Assembly: GCA_022457155.1 (NCBI GenBank) | Contig: JAJGOT010000170.1 | Span: forward strand, 652,501 to 716,500 | Source: Cladopsammia gracilis | Lineage: Eukaryota > Cnidaria > Anthozoa > Scleractinia > Dendrophylliidae | Direction: 5' to 3' | Length of the DNA stretch: 64,000 bases | In this document: in pieces, positions 44,181 through 53,724 of the stretch | Layout: each line of letters begins with the position of its first letter | Position numbering within the stretch: the first letter of the stretch is position 1 | Made by a program: the position numbers and the translations under genes | Notes under the pieces: generated by a model | Seen by the model: only the letters and a program-made list of their open reading frames with translations | Databases searched by the model: none | What the model was told of the DNA's origin: nothing

Positions 44181-44669
44181 GAAAATGTTTAACTTATATA
44201 TATTCATAAGACACTTAAAAAAGAAAACTAAATCATTAATTTCTCTGCGATACGTCAGAAATAATATTTTAACTTTTTATCCCTCGGACGTACAGCAAAG
44301 TTATACCCCTACCGTGAGTTTTTGCCATGTAGAAATATTTCGGAAATATTTTACATGTAATAGATAGCCCGTGCTCTAAAAGATAGGTAAATATTATGGG
44401 TTGTGGCGCTGCTGGGGGTCCGTGACAGGCCATCTTGGATTTTACCAATATATTTTTTGCTAGAGTTGCAAAATAACATGCAATTAAACATTTTGATGCT
44501 TTTCGTAGCATTTGATATGTTTTTTCACCGAAAAACAGATGAAAAACACGCATTTTTATTCAAAAATGGCTTGACCTCATATTTCGTTACCATAACAACC
44601 GGTTGTCACCAAAGCGAAATACTTTTATTGGCTTATAGTTAATAAAACCCACACTTGCAAACAAAATGG

Positions 44670-45440
44670 TTCCAAACGATGGGAAACCGTTGTAAAGTTA
44701 AATGATCAACAGTGGAACAACATCTACAACTCATTTAGGAAAATATGTCAAGAGAATAGACTAAATGCCGGAGTACCATTTCAAATTTATTCACAGAACT
44801 ATTATTACTAAAAAGGATCTTCACAGGTTTGGGATTAAAGCTGATGATAATTGTCTTTACTGTGGCGAACAAGATTCGATTGATCACACGTTCCTTGAAT
44901 GTCCATTCACAAAGAGCTTTGTTAAAACCTGCATAGGTTGGTTCAGTGATATAAATGACTTACAATTTAATCCAACAACTGAGGAGCTTTTATTTGGAAT
45001 TTCTTACCCCTCTTAATCCTTTCTACTTAAAAAAACTTAATTACATGCACACTCTTTTATTCATGCGTCGTTACATAAATATCAAAAAAAATAAATGAAG
45101 AAGCACTATTCCTTCCAGGTTTCATCAGTAAGATAAAGTTTAAATATCGATTGGAAAAATTTCATAGTTAGTTTTTTTTTCATTAGGTATTACAACTTAA
45201 CATCAATAAAAAATGGTCCCTCGTCGCTGCTTTACCCTATGCCATACACATTCATTTTTCCCTTCTTGTGATTTCGTTATATGTTAATGTCATTACTTTA
45301 CTCATATGTTTCGCTTAGATAGCAACATGTTCTGTTGTATCTCGTACTTTTACTTTTTTTGTGTTAGGTTATATTGTTATTGCTTGTAAATGTATTTATT
45401 TGATAAAATTTCAATAAAATATGCTATTATAAAAAAACAG
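44670..45440 (+). mobile_element. LINE 3' fragment with zf-RVT tail
   Basis: 44765-45016 encodes a Cys/His knuckle 'CLYCGEQDSIDHTFLECP' (C-x2-C, H, C), the zf-RVT end of LINE reverse transcriptases. An AT-rich tail with AATAAAATATGC follows. Confidence 0.75.
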
Positions 45441-45469
45441 ACGGTTGTCGCCAAACTTTACCAAAATAG

Positions 45470-45530
45470 CGACCTTTAGATAGGTCTATGAGTACGAGAT
45501 TGAGTACGAGTACGAGTTTTCAAACCAAAT
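45470..45530. repeat. Left half of an interrupted fold-back repeat flanking element B
   Basis: AGCGACCTTTAGAT followed by a GTACGAG-rich stretch; the inverse occurs at 63465-63517 on the other side of element B. Element B therefore landed inside an older inverted-repeat element. Confidence 0.6.
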
Positions 45531-45624
45531 TTGTGTGCCTCATATAATTTCTTATCACACCAATCTTATCCCTAACGTTTATTTATGTGTTAGTAAGCAA
45601 CAGGAAAGAGTTATAGTTCAGGGG

Positions 45625-45631
45625 ATACAAT
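45625..45631. repeat. Target-site duplication of element B (left)
   Basis: ATACAAT directly before AGTAGTATAGGGG; the same 7 bp occur at 63438-63444 directly after the right terminus. Polinton duplications are usually 6 bp, so TACAAT may be the true one. Confidence 0.65.
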
Positions 45632-45843
45632 AGTAGTATAGGGGCTTGGTGATCCGGGACCACCTCCAAACGCCCGAATAACCGCTTATTTTGGGAACTC
45701 CCGAACGCCCGAGTTACCGTGCCCCCAAGGCTCATTGCATTCGCCCTGGGGGCACGGCAACTTGGGCGTTCGGGAGTTCCCAAAATAAGCGGTTATTCGG
45801 GCGTTTGGAGGTGATCTCGGATACACCAAGCCCCTATACTACT
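45632..45843. repeat. Palindromic left terminus of element B
   Basis: Outer arm 45632-45733 (starts AGTAGTATAGGGGCTTGG) and inner arm 45735-45843 are inverted copies with a central hairpin (GTGCCCCC / GGGGGCAC, 11-nt innermost loop). The same AGTAGT start and arm orientation are seen at the right end of element A. Confidence 0.85.
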
Positions 45844-45925
45844 CAGTGCTTGTGAATGCTGGCCCGACACGAGATCGCCAATTGAAGAAACCACACCCCC
45901 GCATATACCAACCCCCACCCACATG
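45735..45925 (+). repeat. Left terminal inverted repeat of element B
   Basis: About 190 bp matching the inverse of 63253-63437. The repeat includes the inner palindrome arm, the CAATTGAAGAAACC box, a CATATACC box and the first codons' ACATGG, so the two outermost genes share one promoter. Confidence 0.85.
45879..45892 (+). promoter_or_regulatory. CAATTGAAGAAACC box before the exonuclease gene
   Basis: The box ends 30 nt before the ATG at 45923, and a CATATACC box lies between them. Copies stand before three further genes (47681-47693, 58187-58200, 63281-63294). Confidence 0.6.
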
Positions 45926-47029
45926 GCGAACGTGAAAGCTTTCAAGGCCTTCCTTAAATCACGCGAGACTGGTCTGATTCAAAGGAGCGAAGAATGGGTC
46001 AAAGCCAGACAAAATACAATCGGAGCCTCGGAGATCTCTGCCTTGACAGGGTCTTCGCCATTTGAGAGTCAGTCAAGTCTAATTCGCAAAAAAGTAAACC
46101 CCATCGACATGAGCAAAAATGTGGCCTGCGCTTGGGGCACATTGTTTGAGTTTCTAGTCCGTGAATACTTTGAGAAGAAACATTCTGTCAAAGTTTTCGG
46201 ATATAAGGGCTCTATAAATCTTCCAAAGGATCACCCTCTTTTTGGAAAAGTTTCTTTCAGCCCAGACGGATATTTCTCACACAAAGACGAGACAATTGTC
46301 TTGCTAGAGTTTAAGTGCCCTTACACCAGAAAGATCGCATGCAAAAAAATTCCTAAACAGTATCGTGATCAAATACAAACCGGCCTTGCTCTCAGCGGAG
46401 AGAGAGTTAACAAAGGCTCGTTTGTAGATGCCTATTTCAGAATGTGTTCTTTGAAGCAGCTTGGCCTTAGCCTTGAACATAATTCCTTTCCAAACAAAGG
46501 GGTTGTACACAAAACGAAAAAACCATCAGCACGTGCATGGGGTATTTATCTTCTATCTTCCAAACAAAAATTATTTCCGGATCAGACAAAATTACTTGAC
46601 CTCGGCGCAACAAAATCAACAGCTATGTTTGAAAAAATTATGAAAGGAATTTCATCTGGAGATTTCGTGTGTAGCGGTGATTGGTTTTATATGAGCTATA
46701 ATGAGGATCAGAAACGAAGCGATTTAGATTTTTTGAAGGAAATAAACAGAATGACATTCAGTGAAGCTTGGACCCCACACTATTATAAGACAGTTGCCTT
46801 CTTTTCATGGAAGCTTCTTGATATAACAACAATTTGGGAAACAAAACAATTAAATTTCTTAGAAAATATTCACGAATCGATCAACCGGTTTCATGAAAAT
46901 TTATCAAAACAAAAACACCTTGACAAAACCATACCTGGTGAAACTTTTGAAGACAACATCGGCGATGACAGTGCCATGTTGGAAGCCTTTCTGAATGAGA
47001 AAGCGGCAACTCTTACTCCAGATCTTTGA
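45923..47029 (+). CDS. YqaJ/lambda-type exonuclease (viral alkaline nuclease-like)
   Basis: This intact 368-residue PD-(D/E)XK nuclease reads 'IGASEISALTGSSPF' (33-47), 'WGTLFEFLVREYFE' (71-84, E76), 'FSPDGYF' (D115), 'LLEFKCPY' (E129-x-K131) and 'YRDQIQTGLAL' (147-157). These are the motifs of YqaJ/lambda exonuclease in order. Such enzymes resect DNA 5'-3' for single-strand annealing recombination and genome maturation in phages, baculoviruses and herpesviruses. It is the first gene inside the left terminal repeat and its ATG is part of the repeat. It ends tail-to-tail with the VLTF3-like gene, overlapping it by 17 nt. It is not found in element A. Confidence 0.88.
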   Translation: MANVKAFKAFLKSRETGLIQRSEEWVKARQNTIGASEISALTGSSPFESQSSLIRKKVNPIDMSKNVACAWGTLFEFLVREYFEKKHSVKVFGYKGSINLPKDHPLFGKVSFSPDGYFSHKDETIVLLEFKCPYTRKIACKKIPKQYRDQIQTGLALSGERVNKGSFVDAYFRMCSLKQLGLSLEHNSFPNKGVVHKTKKPSARAWGIYLLSSKQKLFPDQTKLLDLGATKSTAMFEKIMKGISSGDFVCSGDWFYMSYNEDQKRSDLDFLKEINRMTFSEAWTPHYYKTVAFFSWKLLDITTIWETKQLNFLENIHESINRFHENLSKQKHLDKTIPGETFEDNIGDDSAMLEAFLNEKAATLTPDL

Positions 47030-47663
47030 AAGCATTGCTCCATAAATGTTCGTTTTTAATTATCATATTGTTTGACATCTGTTGTCTCATGTAATTCACA
47101 AGCGCTCGTTGCGGGGCTTCAAGCGGTGTTGTAATGTCCATGATTTTGTAGATCACAAACGTATAAGAGATTCTCGGAAGCCGAGCTTCTATATGTTTGA
47201 AGATGTGTTTCGTGTCATTGATTTGGTCTAGAGTCAATTTCACAGGCAGCAATTCGAGCTTCTTTATAAGCCATTTAAAAGCATACCCAAACGCATAACA
47301 TCGCGCCGACTGCCTTTGCCTTGGCCTGTAAAAAATGTTTTGATCCGTATATGCCGGAGCATAATCCTCTAGCACTTCCACGCGACCGCATTTTTTGCAA
47401 TAAAGTTCACAAGAATCGATTGATCGCAAAAATGCGCCACCGCAATAATAACAAGACAGAAATCTTCGGTCCCAACGTTCACGCTGCAAGCCGTTATTAT
47501 ATTCTTGTAGAAATTGTTTACCCATCTCTGCCTGCCCCATATCTTCGTACATCTGATAAAGTTTGTCCGGCAGGCACAAGCGGTGTATTTCTTTTCTGTA
47601 ATCGCTGCCGCATAGCGAACGAAGTTTGTCAAGTTCATTGAGCCGTGCGGTGAAGTCAGTCAT
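47013..47663 (-). CDS. VLTF3-like late transcription factor (zinc ribbon)
   Basis: Starting at the ATG at 47661-47663 ('MTDFTARLNELDKL'), the protein has 216 residues. It has a zinc ribbon C71-x2-C74 ... C89-x2-C92 ('CYYCGG', 'LYCKKCGRV'), then 'YRPRQRQSARCYAFGYAFKW' and a helical C-terminal half. The order ribbon, Tyr/Arg helix, helical domain is that of poxvirus VLTF3 and of the element A protein at 10763-11311. It would recruit RNA polymerase to late virion promoters. A CAATTGAAAAAAC box is placed 17 nt upstream. The frame is intact. Confidence 0.5.
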   Translation of the reverse strand: MTDFTARLNELDKLRSLCGSDYRKEIHRLCLPDKLYQMYEDMGQAEMGKQFLQEYNNGLQRERWDRRFLSCYYCGGAFLRSIDSCELYCKKCGRVEVLEDYAPAYTDQNIFYRPRQRQSARCYAFGYAFKWLIKKLELLPVKLTLDQINDTKHIFKHIEARLPRISYTFVIYKIMDITTPLEAPQRALVNYMRQQMSNNMIIKNEHLWSNAFKDLE

Positions 47664-47680
47664 GCTTAAACAATAGAATT

Positions 47681-47693
47681 GTTTTTTCAATTG
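47681..47693 (-). promoter_or_regulatory. CAATTGAAAAAAC box before the VLTF3-like gene
   Basis: On the minus strand ACGAGATCACCCAATTGAAA matches the terminal-repeat version ACGAGATCACCAATTGAAGA almost exactly. Confidence 0.55.
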
Positions 47694-47865
47694 GGTGATC
47701 TCGTGATTTCCGGTATCATTAAGTAAAGGCCGTATTTAGAAAAATACAACTTTTCGGCCATATTTGCGCATGCGTAGTTCTTTATGAGTTACCACATGTG
47801 AAAGCACGGCAATTAGCTCGAATATAAAAGACCTTTTCGCACCATATATTATATTAAGTCTGTAA

Positions 47866-48165
47866 TTCGGTATAGCTCAGGGAGGTGTGGTTGGCCCCCA
47901 CTGAATCCTGCTTACGGCTAATGCGATGTCAGACCAGGGGTAGTGGGGTTGCTGAGTCAGTTAGTGACCTCCTGGTGAACCAGCCCCGGCCCAACTGATA
48001 CAGGGGGGTGCTCGAACAGAGATCTCCTAGGAGAACTCGACCTCGCTCCCAGAGGCTAAATGGAAAATGACAACTCCCTTGTCAGGAGTTAAAAGTCCTA
48101 GCCTAGGCTAGGCAAACGGAAACAGCCGCCAGAGCACCCCCTGACTAGGGTTTTGTCCCTTTTCG
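47866..48165 (+). ncRNA. Candidate structured RNA or SINE inside element B
   Basis: About 300 bp without a reading frame lie between the VLTF3-like gene and the next gene. A TATAAAAG box at about 47824 precedes it by about 40 bp. A TAGCTCAGGGAGG string at about 47873 resembles a Pol III A-box. Strong stems are present: GGGGGTGCTC (48004-48013) pairs with GAGCACCCCC (48132-48141), AACTCC/GGAGTT near 48070-48087, and CTCCTAGGAG. A TTTT run is at 48154-48162. It could be a viral Pol III RNA, or a SINE that jumped in. Confidence 0.35.
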
Positions 48166-48264
48166 TTATGTGTCACGCATGACAGTCACGCACAATGTCA
48201 CGTCATGTGTCACGCTTTGTCACACAATTGCGTTCTTTTGTTAGATAAAGCGAGAAACCCGAGT

Positions 48265-48941
48265 TTACTCTTTCAAATCCGACTTGGACACGGCAGCAAG
48301 ACGATTGAGTTTTTTTTGAAATTCTTCTTTGACTTCTTTGCGAAGCTCGCCTCTGAGTTTTTCAAGATCTGGAGTTTGAGTTTGCTTGTTTACTTTGGTG
48401 GCCTTTGCTTCACCAGACCGTATTTCGTTCTTAAGTTCATAATAGCTCTCAACTTCAGGGAGGATTATTTTGAACTCTGAACACTGATACTCTTGTCAGT
48501 TAGAGCTTTTGAAACCAGCTCAAAGACAGAGTTTCGTTTTGCAAGGGCGAGTGTGTGTATTTTTTCGTGTTTCCTGATCTTTTTCTCAAGCCGCCTGCTA
48601 AACAAAGTGGTGCCGGCCGCCGAAAAACCTGTCATAGCTGCCACGCCGGCAATAACAGGGCTGGCTATGAGCCCGGCTCCGGTCAGAGCTGTGGCGATTG
48701 TGGCTGTAGACAAGCCTGTAGAAATGAAACCAAAACTTACTGCGGTTCCGTGAACAATGGTTTGTGTTCGCTTGTATTTCTTAGCAACTTGTCTGTAATG
48801 ATTAGCCTCCGACTCAAGCTCCTTTTGCAAGTCAGAGATTTTTTTGAGTCTGAAGTCTTCGCCGTTGGATAAGACTGGGTAAATTGATTGAGACTCGCTG
48901 TATTCAGGGGCTGATGGCAACACGTTAGCCGAGCTCATCAT
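48265..48941 (-). pseudogene. Coiled-coil/transmembrane protein, frameshifted
   Basis: The ATG at 48939-48941 lies next to a (TA)n array. The first frame encodes 'MMSSANVLPSAPEYSES', a coiled segment ('ISDLQKELESEANHYRQ') and a Gly/Ala-rich hydrophobic part with two possible membrane helices ('FGFISTGLSTATIATALTG', 'GLIASPVIAGVAAMTGFSA'). It stops at 48465. A second frame continues to 48265 ('FKIILPEVESYYELKNEI') and carries the rest of the protein, so there is a frameshift near 48480-48490. It is probably a virion membrane or core component; family function unknown. Confidence 0.55.
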
Positions 48942-48942
48942 T

Positions 48943-48944
<2 letters not shown>

Positions 48945-48995
<51 letters not shown>
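48945..48995. repeat. (TA)n array between two genes
   Basis: About 25 TA units between the 48941 start and the stop of the 48997 gene, at the place where other genes of the element have a single TATATA box. Confidence 0.9.
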
Positions 48996-48996
<1 letters not shown>

Positions 48997-48998
<2 letters not shown>

Positions 48999-49662
48999 AA
49001 TTGATCTCAAGTTCAAATTCAAGCGGCATGTTATTGAAGTCAAAAAGGTCATTGTTCTCATCCCTCACAGACAGTGTTATGCTGTTTACATAATCACCAG
49101 ACGAGACGTCACGCAAGATGTTCTGCTGTGTTGTTTCATAGAAAACTCTCTCATAGGCCTTTCCACGAAGAGCAAATTTAGCCAAAACTGTAGAAGGCTT
49201 ACCATTGAGTAGGTTTTGTTCTTTATCGACCAGATCACAGTGGATAAAGTAAGTGCTTGGTGATGTTAATCCTTTGACGAATGTTATAAAGAGCAATTTA
49301 GGACTTATACCAAGCAATTCAGACAGATCGCGGTCAAGCTTCACCCCCGCAGAATAATGTTTGGCAATTGTCATCTGGCGAAATGGAGCATTTGTTTCGG
49401 TTTTTAATTTAAAGTTACCTTCGAAGGCTTCTTCAAATTCTTTTGCCAATCTATCAATAGTGTAATGCCCTTCAAGTATTCTTCTGGTAGTCTTGTGCTC
49501 ATTAGGGTTAGTAGTTAATGTAATCTCACCTCTTTGTTTTAGATTAAACCACGAATTATAAATCGTGGTGGATAAGAATCGTATGTAACTCGGTTTCTGA
49601 AGCGGGTGATCGAAATAGATGGTTTGAGGGTTCGAAGGCGCGACGATTGTTAGCACAACCAT
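48997..49662 (-). CDS. Candidate minor capsid (penton-like) protein, copy 1
   Basis: This intact 221-residue protein has the features 'IYNSWFNLKQRGEITL' (33-48), 'ILEGHYTIDRLAKEFEEAF' (62-80), 'LSELLGISPKLLF' (about 113-125) and 'YFIHCDLVDKEQNLLNGKP' (about 139-157). The plan resembles the 3258 gene of element A and it has a damaged tandem copy next door. It is compact and beta-rich with no signal or membrane segment. The ATG follows CTATATATACACA. Penton or vertex function is inferred from size, capsid-cluster position and the correspondence to element A. Confidence 0.5.
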
Positions 49663-49676
49663 TGTGTATATATAGT

Positions 49677-50292
49677 TTATATTATTTCTATTTCAAAAAA
49701 TAAAGGTAAGCCATTAAAATCAAAAAGCTCTCCGTGTTCGCCCTTGACTGAAATTGTTAAACTGTTTACAAATTCACCAGACGATGTTTTAAGATATGCA
49801 GCATGTTCTCTGTTCTCAGAAGCTGGACCAATATCCGTCTATAATTTCCGCCATCCCCAAAACATCTGAAGGCTTTCCATTGAGTAAGGTTTGTTCTTTA
49901 TCGATAAGATCACAGTGAACGTAATACATCGCCGGTGATGTAAGTTTTTTAATGCATGTATCTCTCTGTAATTTAGTACTTATACCTAACAATTTAGCCA
50001 AATTAGGACTAAGTTCTACATCATTAGGAAAATGTTTTTTCACATGCATTCTCGCAAAGGGTTCATCGGCTACGATATGTACCTTTACTGGTTGACCCTT
50101 AAATAACTCCGTTACCCAATTCTTCAGAGTGTCTGCAGTGTAATGTCCTTCGGGTATTTTCAAGACAGTTCCTTTTTTATTTTCGCCAGTTGTATACCAT
50201 GTTATTGTTGCGTCTTCTTTCAAATTATACCACGAATTATAAAGCCAGATTGTGTGAGGGTTCGAAGGTGCGACGATTCTTAGCATAACCAT
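49677..50292 (-). pseudogene. Candidate minor capsid protein, copy 2, frameshifted
   Basis: A paralogue of the 48997 gene: 'MVMLRIVAPSNPHTI', 'ILKIPEGHY'-type region, 'LSPNLAKLLGISTKLQ' and 'YYVHCDLIDKEQTLLNGKP'. The first frame stops at 49816. A second frame ending at 49677 encodes the expected C-terminus ('SSGEFVNSLTISVKGEHGEL'), so there is a frameshift near 49850. It is shorter in the N-terminal loop than copy 1. The ATG at 50290-50292 borders a long (TA)n array. Confidence 0.6.
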
Positions 50293-50293
50293 G

Positions 50294-50296
<3 letters not shown>

Positions 50297-50385
<89 letters not shown>
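50297..50385. repeat. (TA)n array in a divergent promoter
   Basis: About 44 TA units fill the space between the divergent genes starting at 50292 and 50406. Confidence 0.9.
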
Positions 50386-50387
<2 letters not shown>

Positions 50388-50405
50388 AATTATATTTATA
50401 TAACC

Positions 50406-52208
50406 ATGTTTGGCAGACGTGGTTCAAATCTCGGTCTAGACATTGGCGGCCACGATTACGGACCTCCGCCCCCGTTTTTTCCTCGTCCCCAAAATCCCCT
50501 CTATCAACATCCTAGAACAACACAACCCGCAGTAAATCCGCAACTGGCTTGGATGAGTTCTCCGGAGGCTGCAAAACTCTCTACAGCTGCCAAGGCTAAG
50601 GCAATCTCAGACTTCAAAAGGCGTTTCCCGCACGCTGATATGTCAAGATTTACAACAGAAGTTTCTTTCGACGAAAAGCACAAAGCCTCAGCAGTAGTTC
50701 TTTTCCCAGAGGGGCAAGGCTCCTGGGCTATGCCCTCAGACATACCGCACAAGAATTGGACACAAGCCCTGAAAGACGCCCTTGGCTTAGAGTATATTGG
50801 CGGTTTCCCCTATCAGTTGACGTTAAACCGAAACACACAAAAACCAATCCCTGCTGTTGAATTCTCCACATCAATCGATAAAGACATGATGATTGGCTCT
50901 GTCTTGAACGATGAAGCGCAAAAGATCTATGTCACGCCAACTGATTATTTCACAACGAAATACAGAAACATTTTCAGAGACACACAAATTTCGTTCACAA
51001 CCGCGAAATATGGGAGAAAGTGGCTCGGCGGTCCGCATATGAGTTTCTGGCCACAACAACTGAACTTCGCCCTGTGGTGTGCAACAACCGGCTGCGGGAT
51101 CTCGCGTGACCTTCTGTTTGATAAGAACTCTACTCTCTCCCTAACCCCGCAGCTTCGGTCATTTTACAGGTTTCACGTCTATTTCACAACAAGACGAATA
51201 CTCTACAAGCTGGGTGGGGAACAGAGCGTGAGTGCTTTGCCAGACGACCCTACATTCAACCAGAAAGACAACAAGTTCAACATCGATGCATACAAGAGGA
51301 TTTGTCAAGAGTTCGGTGTCGACCCCAATTCTGACTTCCGTTTCACATACGGCAAAAACCACGGTCTTGGCAATGTGTACATTTGGGTCGCATATGATGG
51401 GCCCAGTTCTACTGATTACAACTATCCTGATCCCGATCTAGCCCTGTTTGATGACGAGCGCGTCACAGACAGAAAAGACCCAAACTATCGCGCAAACGGC
51501 ATATACTTCGTTCGTAACGACCAAGGCGCGGTTAGTCAGTTTGAACACTTTGTGCCGAATTATGCACAAGGGTTAACACAGTCAGGGCTCGCGCGTATGA
51601 ACCAATCAATCGAGGCCTTTGTGTACTGCATTCTGGGTGCACAAGCCAAAACCCGCAGCAGCATCATTGGAAGAGGAGGCCGGGCGTTCGAAACGCAGAG
51701 AGTATTCCTCACCCATCTAGAGGAGGCCATAATACTGAACGACATCGCAACAAGCGTACAGCGATATCAGCTTGCCATCCAAGCAACGAAAGTGCGCTTA
51801 GACTTTGCGACAGCGCCCGGAAGCTGGCTCATGCCATCACGCATGATTATCAACACAGAGAGCGTGGTGGGGTACAACAACAATCTCAAGGAGGCAACGC
51901 AAGGTATGAAGCTGGGTGTGAACAACGATGTTAACCTGGGCACAAAAAAAGCCTCCCTTCGCCCCATGGATGGGGGACCAACAAAAATAAATCCACCAAA
52001 CAGTCATCCATCAAACCCGATACATAAACAGGCCACACAGGCACAGGGCATCGCAAAGACCACACCACATCCCACACCACAACCCACTCCACAGCCCAAA
52101 CCACAACCAGCCCCAACAACACCACAGCCCGACTCACATCACGTAAACAAGGCACTCATTGGTGCGGGTGCGATTGCTTTAGCAGGCGTTATCGTTTGGT
52201 TTAGATAA
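50406..52208 (+). CDS. Large virion-type protein with C-terminal membrane anchor
   Basis: This intact 600-residue protein starts at the ATG at 50406, after TATTTATATAACC. The open frame reaches further upstream through the TA array but that part is artefactual. Its parts are a Pro-rich N-terminus ('GPPPPFFPRPQNP'), a globular body (about 50-500) with 'FWPQQLNFALWCATTGCG' and 'LRSFYRFHVYFTTRRILYKL', a long Pro/Thr/Gln low-complexity spacer (about 545-575), and a terminal hydrophobic helix ('ALIGAGAIALAGVIVWF'). The family is widespread in coral elements by my recollection but has no known function. Length is in the range of double jelly-roll capsids, but the membrane anchor argues for a spike or membrane-associated structural protein. 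Confidence 0.6.
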   Translation: MFGRRGSNLGLDIGGHDYGPPPPFFPRPQNPLYQHPRTTQPAVNPQLAWMSSPEAAKLSTAAKAKAISDFKRRFPHADMSRFTTEVSFDEKHKASAVVLFPEGQGSWAMPSDIPHKNWTQALKDALGLEYIGGFPYQLTLNRNTQKPIPAVEFSTSIDKDMMIGSVLNDEAQKIYVTPTDYFTTKYRNIFRDTQISFTTAKYGRKWLGGPHMSFWPQQLNFALWCATTGCGISRDLLFDKNSTLSLTPQLRSFYRFHVYFTTRRILYKLGGEQSVSALPDDPTFNQKDNKFNIDAYKRICQEFGVDPNSDFRFTYGKNHGLGNVYIWVAYDGPSSTDYNYPDPDLALFDDERVTDRKDPNYRANGIYFVRNDQGAVSQFEHFVPNYAQGLTQSGLARMNQSIEAFVYCILGAQAKTRSSIIGRGGRAFETQRVFLTHLEEAIILNDIATSVQRYQLAIQATKVRLDFATAPGSWLMPSRMIINTESVVGYNNNLKEATQGMKLGVNNDVNLGTKKASLRPMDGGPTKINPPNSHPSNPIHKQATQAQGIAKTTPHPTPQPTPQPKPQPAPTTPQPDSHHVNKALIGAGAIALAGVIVWFR

Positions 52209-52212
52209 GTGT

Positions 52213-53683
52213 TCAAGACTTCGCACGCTTGCTGACCCTTTCAACAAGGAAGGCCACCACGGCAAGGATGAGCAGCCAGGCGTGTTGACCCAGAAAAAAG
52301 ATGACCGACCCAGCAGCTTTGAAGATGAAGCTCACAATTGACCCAAGCAAGCCAGGCAGGGCGTTGGCTGCCTTTTTGCCAAGCTCTTTAAGTCCATTTC
52401 CAATAGCCTTGGTGGCCTTTGCAAAGCTGTTCAAGGTGGCGAGTACCACAGCGCTGATGGTGATGCCAGCTGCCAGAACAATCGCTTGCAGGGTCCATCC
52501 GTATTTCTTGAAGATTTCTCTAACCCGCTCTCTCAAAGACATGCCCCTCTCACGCACCTCAATTTCTGTGTTGACCCTTGCTAGCTCTTCTTCACGTTCA
52601 GCAACCCGGGCTTCCGCGGCTTCTCTTTCAGAGGGAGAAGTGTTCTCATCCTCTATGACGCGCTTGTCTTCAGCGTTCTGCCGTTCAAGCTCTTCTTTGT
52701 TCTGTTTCAGTTCGTCCAGTGGTTTCACAGCGTCCTGTTTTCCTCTAAGCTCCTCTCGGCGTCTGTCTAATCCCCTACTGTCAAGTTTTAGTTTGTCGAT
52801 TTGCTTTTTTAGTTTGTCTGCGTGTTGGGCAGTTTTTTGCGCATTGTCCAGTTGTTTTCGTTTAGCTTGATGCTCAGCTTCAACAGCTCTTTTCATTTTT
52901 TAGTCTTTGTATTTCCTCCGTATTCAGTGGCCCATGTGCATCTTCCTTCTCTTGAATCTGGTCATTAACATCTTTGATTCTATTTCTGAGGGCATCCGTG
53001 TCGCGGCGAAGTTTTTGTGCATCCGCACCCCTTTGTTCCATTTGTTGTAGTTCATTTTGTTTTGCTTCCAGTTCTTTTTGAGTTGCTTCAAATGCAGCAT
53101 TTGTCTCATTGAACTCTTCAGGCAAAGACTTTCCGAGAGCAGCTTTTATCTCTTTGGGAAGAGAAGCGTTGAGAGTCTTTTCGGAAGCCCCACGGCTTCT
53201 TGTGTAAAGAGGATACCATTTGTCTCTAGTATGATATTTCACCTCGATGATGGCCCCACCTGATTTTGGTTTCGTCTCGTACCGAAAATTAAGTTGATTT
53301 CTGTCTACGCTGGTAAACTCGTTCTTAACCTCGTCAAAGGCCATATCATCCATTGTTAACAATCGCCGGTCTTGAGTAGCCCCTGTAATGAAAGAGGTTT
53401 CTTCAGTGTGGGAGCCTTGTTGTTCTGGGGGCAACCTTGTTCTTGGGATCATAGGCACTTGTTCACCAGATGGTGTGGAAGCAGCCCCTAGTTCAAAGGG
53501 GTTCGTGGTGTCACCTGGTTTAAAGGGTTGCGTGGTGTCGGTGTCTTTTAAGGACTGTACCCACTGATTGAATTCTTCTTCTGTCATCTGTTTATCCCAT
53601 GTGTTGTCACCGCCATCCCCTGTGTCTGGGATGAGAGGGTCTGTGTCAGTTGCCTCGTCAGGTATATATCCGCCTTCTGCCAT
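52213..53683 (-). pseudogene. Coiled-coil protein with C-terminal membrane helices, one frameshift
   Basis: The N-terminal piece (53683-52880) begins at 'MAEGGYIPDEATDTDPLIP' and is acidic, becoming coiled-coil ('FEATQKELEAKQNELQQ', 'IQEKEDAHGPLNTEEIQ'). The C-terminal piece (52896-52213) continues the coiled coil ('LKKQIDKLKLDSRGLDRRRE') and ends with two or three hydrophobic helices ('AIVLAAGITISAVVLAT', 'LLILAVVAFLV'). They overlap by 17 nt in different frames at an A-rich site, which fits a single gene of about 490 codons broken by a frameshift near 52890. Programmed frameshifting is possible but less likely. Probably a virion membrane scaffold; function unknown. Confidence 0.6.
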
Positions 53684-53724
53684 GATGATATATAAATATA
53701 AGTTTAAAAACACAAATATATACC

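Noticed and set aside
50295..50405. N-terminal extension of the 50406 protein (Tyr-Ile repeat)
   Set aside because: It is a translation of the (TA)n array; a proper ATG with a TATATA-type leader follows at 50406.
52301..52870. 189-codon frame opposite the coiled-coil gene
   Set aside because: It is Ser/Leu-rich antisense of a Glu/Lys/Arg coiled coil, a classic shadow frame.
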